A stretch of 64,000 nucleotides of DNA, from contig NZ_JBHSJJ010000003.1 in NCBI RefSeq assembly GCF_042652345.1, positions 434,001-498,000 on the forward strand, given 5' to 3'. The notes below the pieces were generated by a model. That model had not been told where the DNA came from and ran no database searches. It saw only the letters and a list, made by a program, of their open reading frames with translations. The stretch is from Negadavirga shengliensis (GTDB taxonomy: Bacteria > Bacteroidota > Bacteroidia > Cytophagales > Cyclobacteriaceae). This document shows, piece by piece, positions 63,001 through 64,000 of this stretch. How positions within the stretch are numbered: position 1 is the first letter of the stretch; the number at the start of each line of letters is the position of its first letter. Position numbers and translations under genes: made by a program.

Positions 63001-63509
63001 ACAATATATTGGACCTGTCCAGAATTGAATCCAACCGAATGAACGTGGTCTATGAGGACACCAATATCAAGGATTTTATTTCTAAAATATTGATCCACCA
63101 TAGATCATTGGCCATAAAAAAAGGTATCTTGGTATCTGTCAGGTTCCTTAACAATTCATTTGTCGCAAAAGTGGACAGAAAGTACCTGGAAATCATCATC
63201 AATAACATCGTAGGCAATGCCATCAAATACACTGACAAAGGAATGATTCATATCGTTACTGAAAAGAAAGAGAAGTCACTGTTTTTTCAGGTAAAGGATG
63301 AAGGAATAGGGATCAGTGAAGCACACCTTCAACGGTTGTTTCATCCATTTGAACAAGAAAGTAAAGGTTATGACAGGAAATTCGAAGGATCTGGTATTGG
63401 ATTGGCCATCACCAAACACCTGGTAGAACTCCTTTCCGGCCATATTAAAATAGAAAGCGAAAAAGGAAAAGGCACCGTCGTAACCATCACCTTGCCGCTG
63501 GACCCATAA
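60063..63509 (+). CDS. Two-component sensor histidine kinase with beta-propeller sensor
   Basis: 1148 residues. A signal peptide ends near ALGQ. Residues about 30-640 hold two-component propeller repeats (WITTSKGT, WIGTYRGLAVLP, WFSAYQSGIG, WFGTDAGVILVKE), then a Y_Y_Y domain (PPGKYRLALKAS), one membrane segment (about 740-765), a PAS domain (SQDGLMLSVLGGKVIAANPALC), HisKA with phosphoacceptor His935 in SNMGHEVRTPLNG and a HATPase with DEGIGISEAHLQRLFHPFEQES and GSGIGLAITKHL. It resembles hybrid sensors of Bacteroides but has no receiver or AraC domain; the output is the receiver gene that starts 38 bp downstream. The ligand is probably a periplasmic glycan fragment. Confidence 0.92.
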   Translation: MMTRILFCMFFFIQLFGVVALGQTFKLNKQIRGFGQVSEEIYSMGQDNKGFVWITTSKGTRYSDGIMDYVLPDTIQNALSGPQKVWIDEDGLVWLYHTVGDPVVYHYDFQSWQMMDLNLPDNLNKDNFKSISFFTLGEGQEKDIYLILNNTAVKYSQDKDPELHPTEELGSFHSFFKKEGEPFLFFFDTGVYSFDANGFTFREHPVTDLGETIVKAVYAEDQGKYYFLTKGSVYTGEDIFDMEKLFYTDFSVPVYSGKDYCDIWVRNEQVYFFYNSPLYKYNAVTRRGFEIPAYQDLRVHHINAAMVDREDTKWIGTYRGLAVLPSLRFQNFDEQAGLVESDISAIYNYNRNKYVAGYNGGIQLWDGISPAKNIPFNAEGTDKNKLNRVLNFAEDKNGNLWFSAYQSGIGFLNTRTNQYFLEELPEDIPVSYVYTEADSLWVVAGDKIYSGPIPRPGVRPIVGLDKHILSQGMNAGFIRKIAKLQNGKWLVLDNGNNDPDSTVETTENTIKIEGYSYLEKNDTLYVGTDDGLFYLENDELQPVIFEANSINQPIYAILEDGTGGLWFGTDAGVILVKEKRIRNFNENNGLIGNDVSRGALVSGGSGRVIIGTQNGVSVYIPEEDYARPIAPLVNVDKLTVNSVDEYYVNHNLTIPYALNSIAITYSAVSFSSLPQLVVEYRLEGFHNDWNQIENPRNNQLYFNNLPPGKYRLALKASYSGQFESDVAYSPEFFIAKPFYLQLWFIVIVIIFFIAVGMIINMLFLQFKNQDILKTTLDEKTSEIRHREDQFRNVWDSSQDGLMLSVLGGKVIAANPALCRMGNVKEEDLKEKGLSYLFSDPKFYESVREKVLQDTLESSEKNGFTGELTVPFKTGKKEIELIVSLMEADYEGKPFFLNVFRDVSSKKAYEQGLKYAKEKAEEVSKLKSSILSNMGHEVRTPLNGILGSTENMIQSRAGDRELIEQLEIIKESGERLLQTMNNILDLSRIESNRMNVVYEDTNIKDFISKILIHHRSLAIKKGILVSVRFLNNSFVAKVDRKYLEIIINNIVGNAIKYTDKGMIHIVTEKKEKSLFFQVKDEGIGISEAHLQRLFHPFEQESKGYDRKFEGSGIGLAITKHLVELLSGHIKIESEKGKGTVVTITLPLDP

Positions 63510-63547
63510 ACTGCCCCGATCAAAAACGTTTTGTTAATTTTACTACC

Positions 63548-64000
63548 ATGTTCTCACTAAAGATTTTAATTACAGAAGATGATACTGTTTCTGCCTTGTT
63601 GCTCAAAAAGGCTTTGGAAAAAAATCACCATCAAATCATAGGCATAGCGGATTCCGGTGAGATGGCCCTGGAGATTCTGGAGAATAACAGGGCGGATATT
63701 GTCATGATGGACATCAACCTTTCCGGCAAGCTGGACGGGATCCGCACGACGGAGATAATCAATGAAAAATACAATATTCCCGTAGTCTATCTTACCGCCA
63801 GCTCTGATTCGGATACCTTGCAGAAAGTGGCTGTCACCAATCCGAGTGCCTATGTTATCAAGCCATTTAATATCAGAGAGCTTAACATGGTGATTGAGCT
63901 TGCTATTTTTAAAGACAAGAAAGAAAAGGAACTACAAAGCCTGAACAACGAGCTGGAAGAAAAAGTGAGACAGCGCACGGCAGACCTCAACGAAGCCAAC
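63548..64000 (+). CDS. Response regulator, truncated by the window end
   Basis: 151 residues are seen before the window stops. ATG 63548 is 38 bp after the kinase gene. A receiver domain runs from residue 4 to about 120 with acidic residues Glu10-Asp11-Asp12, phosphoacceptor Asp55 (VMMDINLSG), a Thr in VVYLTASSD and Lys in YVIKPFN. After it comes a coiled coil LNNELEEKVRQRTADLNEAN that usually leads to a kinase or phosphatase output, so the complete protein is probably a response-regulator hybrid and not a DNA-binding one. The partner is the adjacent sensor kinase. Confidence 0.88.
   Translation, partial: MFSLKILITEDDTVSALLLKKALEKNHHQIIGIADSGEMALEILENNRADIVMMDINLSGKLDGIRTTEIINEKYNIPVVYLTASSDSDTLQKVAVTNPSAYVIKPFNIRELNMVIELAIFKDKKEKELQSLNNELEEKVRQRTADLNEAN

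Overview
The window reads as chromosomal DNA of a Bacteroidota member, most likely a Cytophagales/Cyclobacteriaceae-type marine or soil bacterium. The evidence is a SusC/SusD pair, promoters of the TAnnTTTG type, a GWxTD protein, a large DUF2723 membrane protein, and a hybrid-type propeller histidine kinase. No rRNA, tRNA, CRISPR array or intact transposase was seen.

Layout. (1) 302-11634: ECF sigma factor, SusC, SusD, then a rightward run of secreted sialidase-like beta-propeller proteins interrupted by a DapA/NanA-type aldolase. (2) 11650-12528: an AraC-type regulator on the minus strand, followed by a 476-bp control region. (3) 13005-22970: a tightly overlapping operon (two 3-hydroxyacid dehydrogenase-like proteins around a class III aminotransferase, a PhyH dioxygenase, a HEAT-lipoprotein/sodium-symporter fusion, a cytosolic sialidase-like propeller, an amidohydrolase-aminotransferase fusion), then a Tat-exported propeller at 23155-24444. 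(4) 24522-31721: a second operon (HpcH/HpaI aldolase, aldo/keto reductase, Gfo/Idh oxidoreductase, two PtmA-like SDRs, RidA, M19 dipeptidase, neutral-ceramidase-like protein). (5) 31741-34560: SprT-like protein, then a small accessory stretch with a lipoprotein, a HigBA toxin-antitoxin pair, nested inverted repeats and two copies of a structured ~80-bp repeat. (6) 34561-51129: mostly housekeeping or general genes (RmuC, RlmB, GWxTD, methyltransferase, DUF2723, Lrp, Nudix, MATE, SixA, PQQ dehydrogenase). (7) 51346-57972: a PqaA-like esterase-type protein and a three-gene module typical of Planctomycetes (DUF1592-family cytochrome, DUF1552, DUF2231/cytochrome). (8) 58106-64000: SDR, SucD, a propeller histidine kinase and the start of a response regulator.

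Regions 1-4 together look like one catabolic locus for an extracellular glycan or conjugate carrying an unusual amino- or deoxy-sugar acid: capture by SusCD, release by secreted propeller hydrolases, uptake by the symporter, then oxidation, transamination, imine clean-up and retro-aldol cleavage. The substrate cannot be read from sequence, and the standard sialic-acid genes (nanE, nanK, nagA, nagB) are absent.

The strongest new observation is a bipartite promoter element. AATAGTACCA and AATAGT, 27 bp apart start to start, end exactly 19 bp before a TAnnTTTG -7 box in front of both operon 3 and operon 4. A third, slightly divergent copy (with TTTG at the same distance) lies beside the AraC gene. 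This ties the two operons into one probable AraC regulon.
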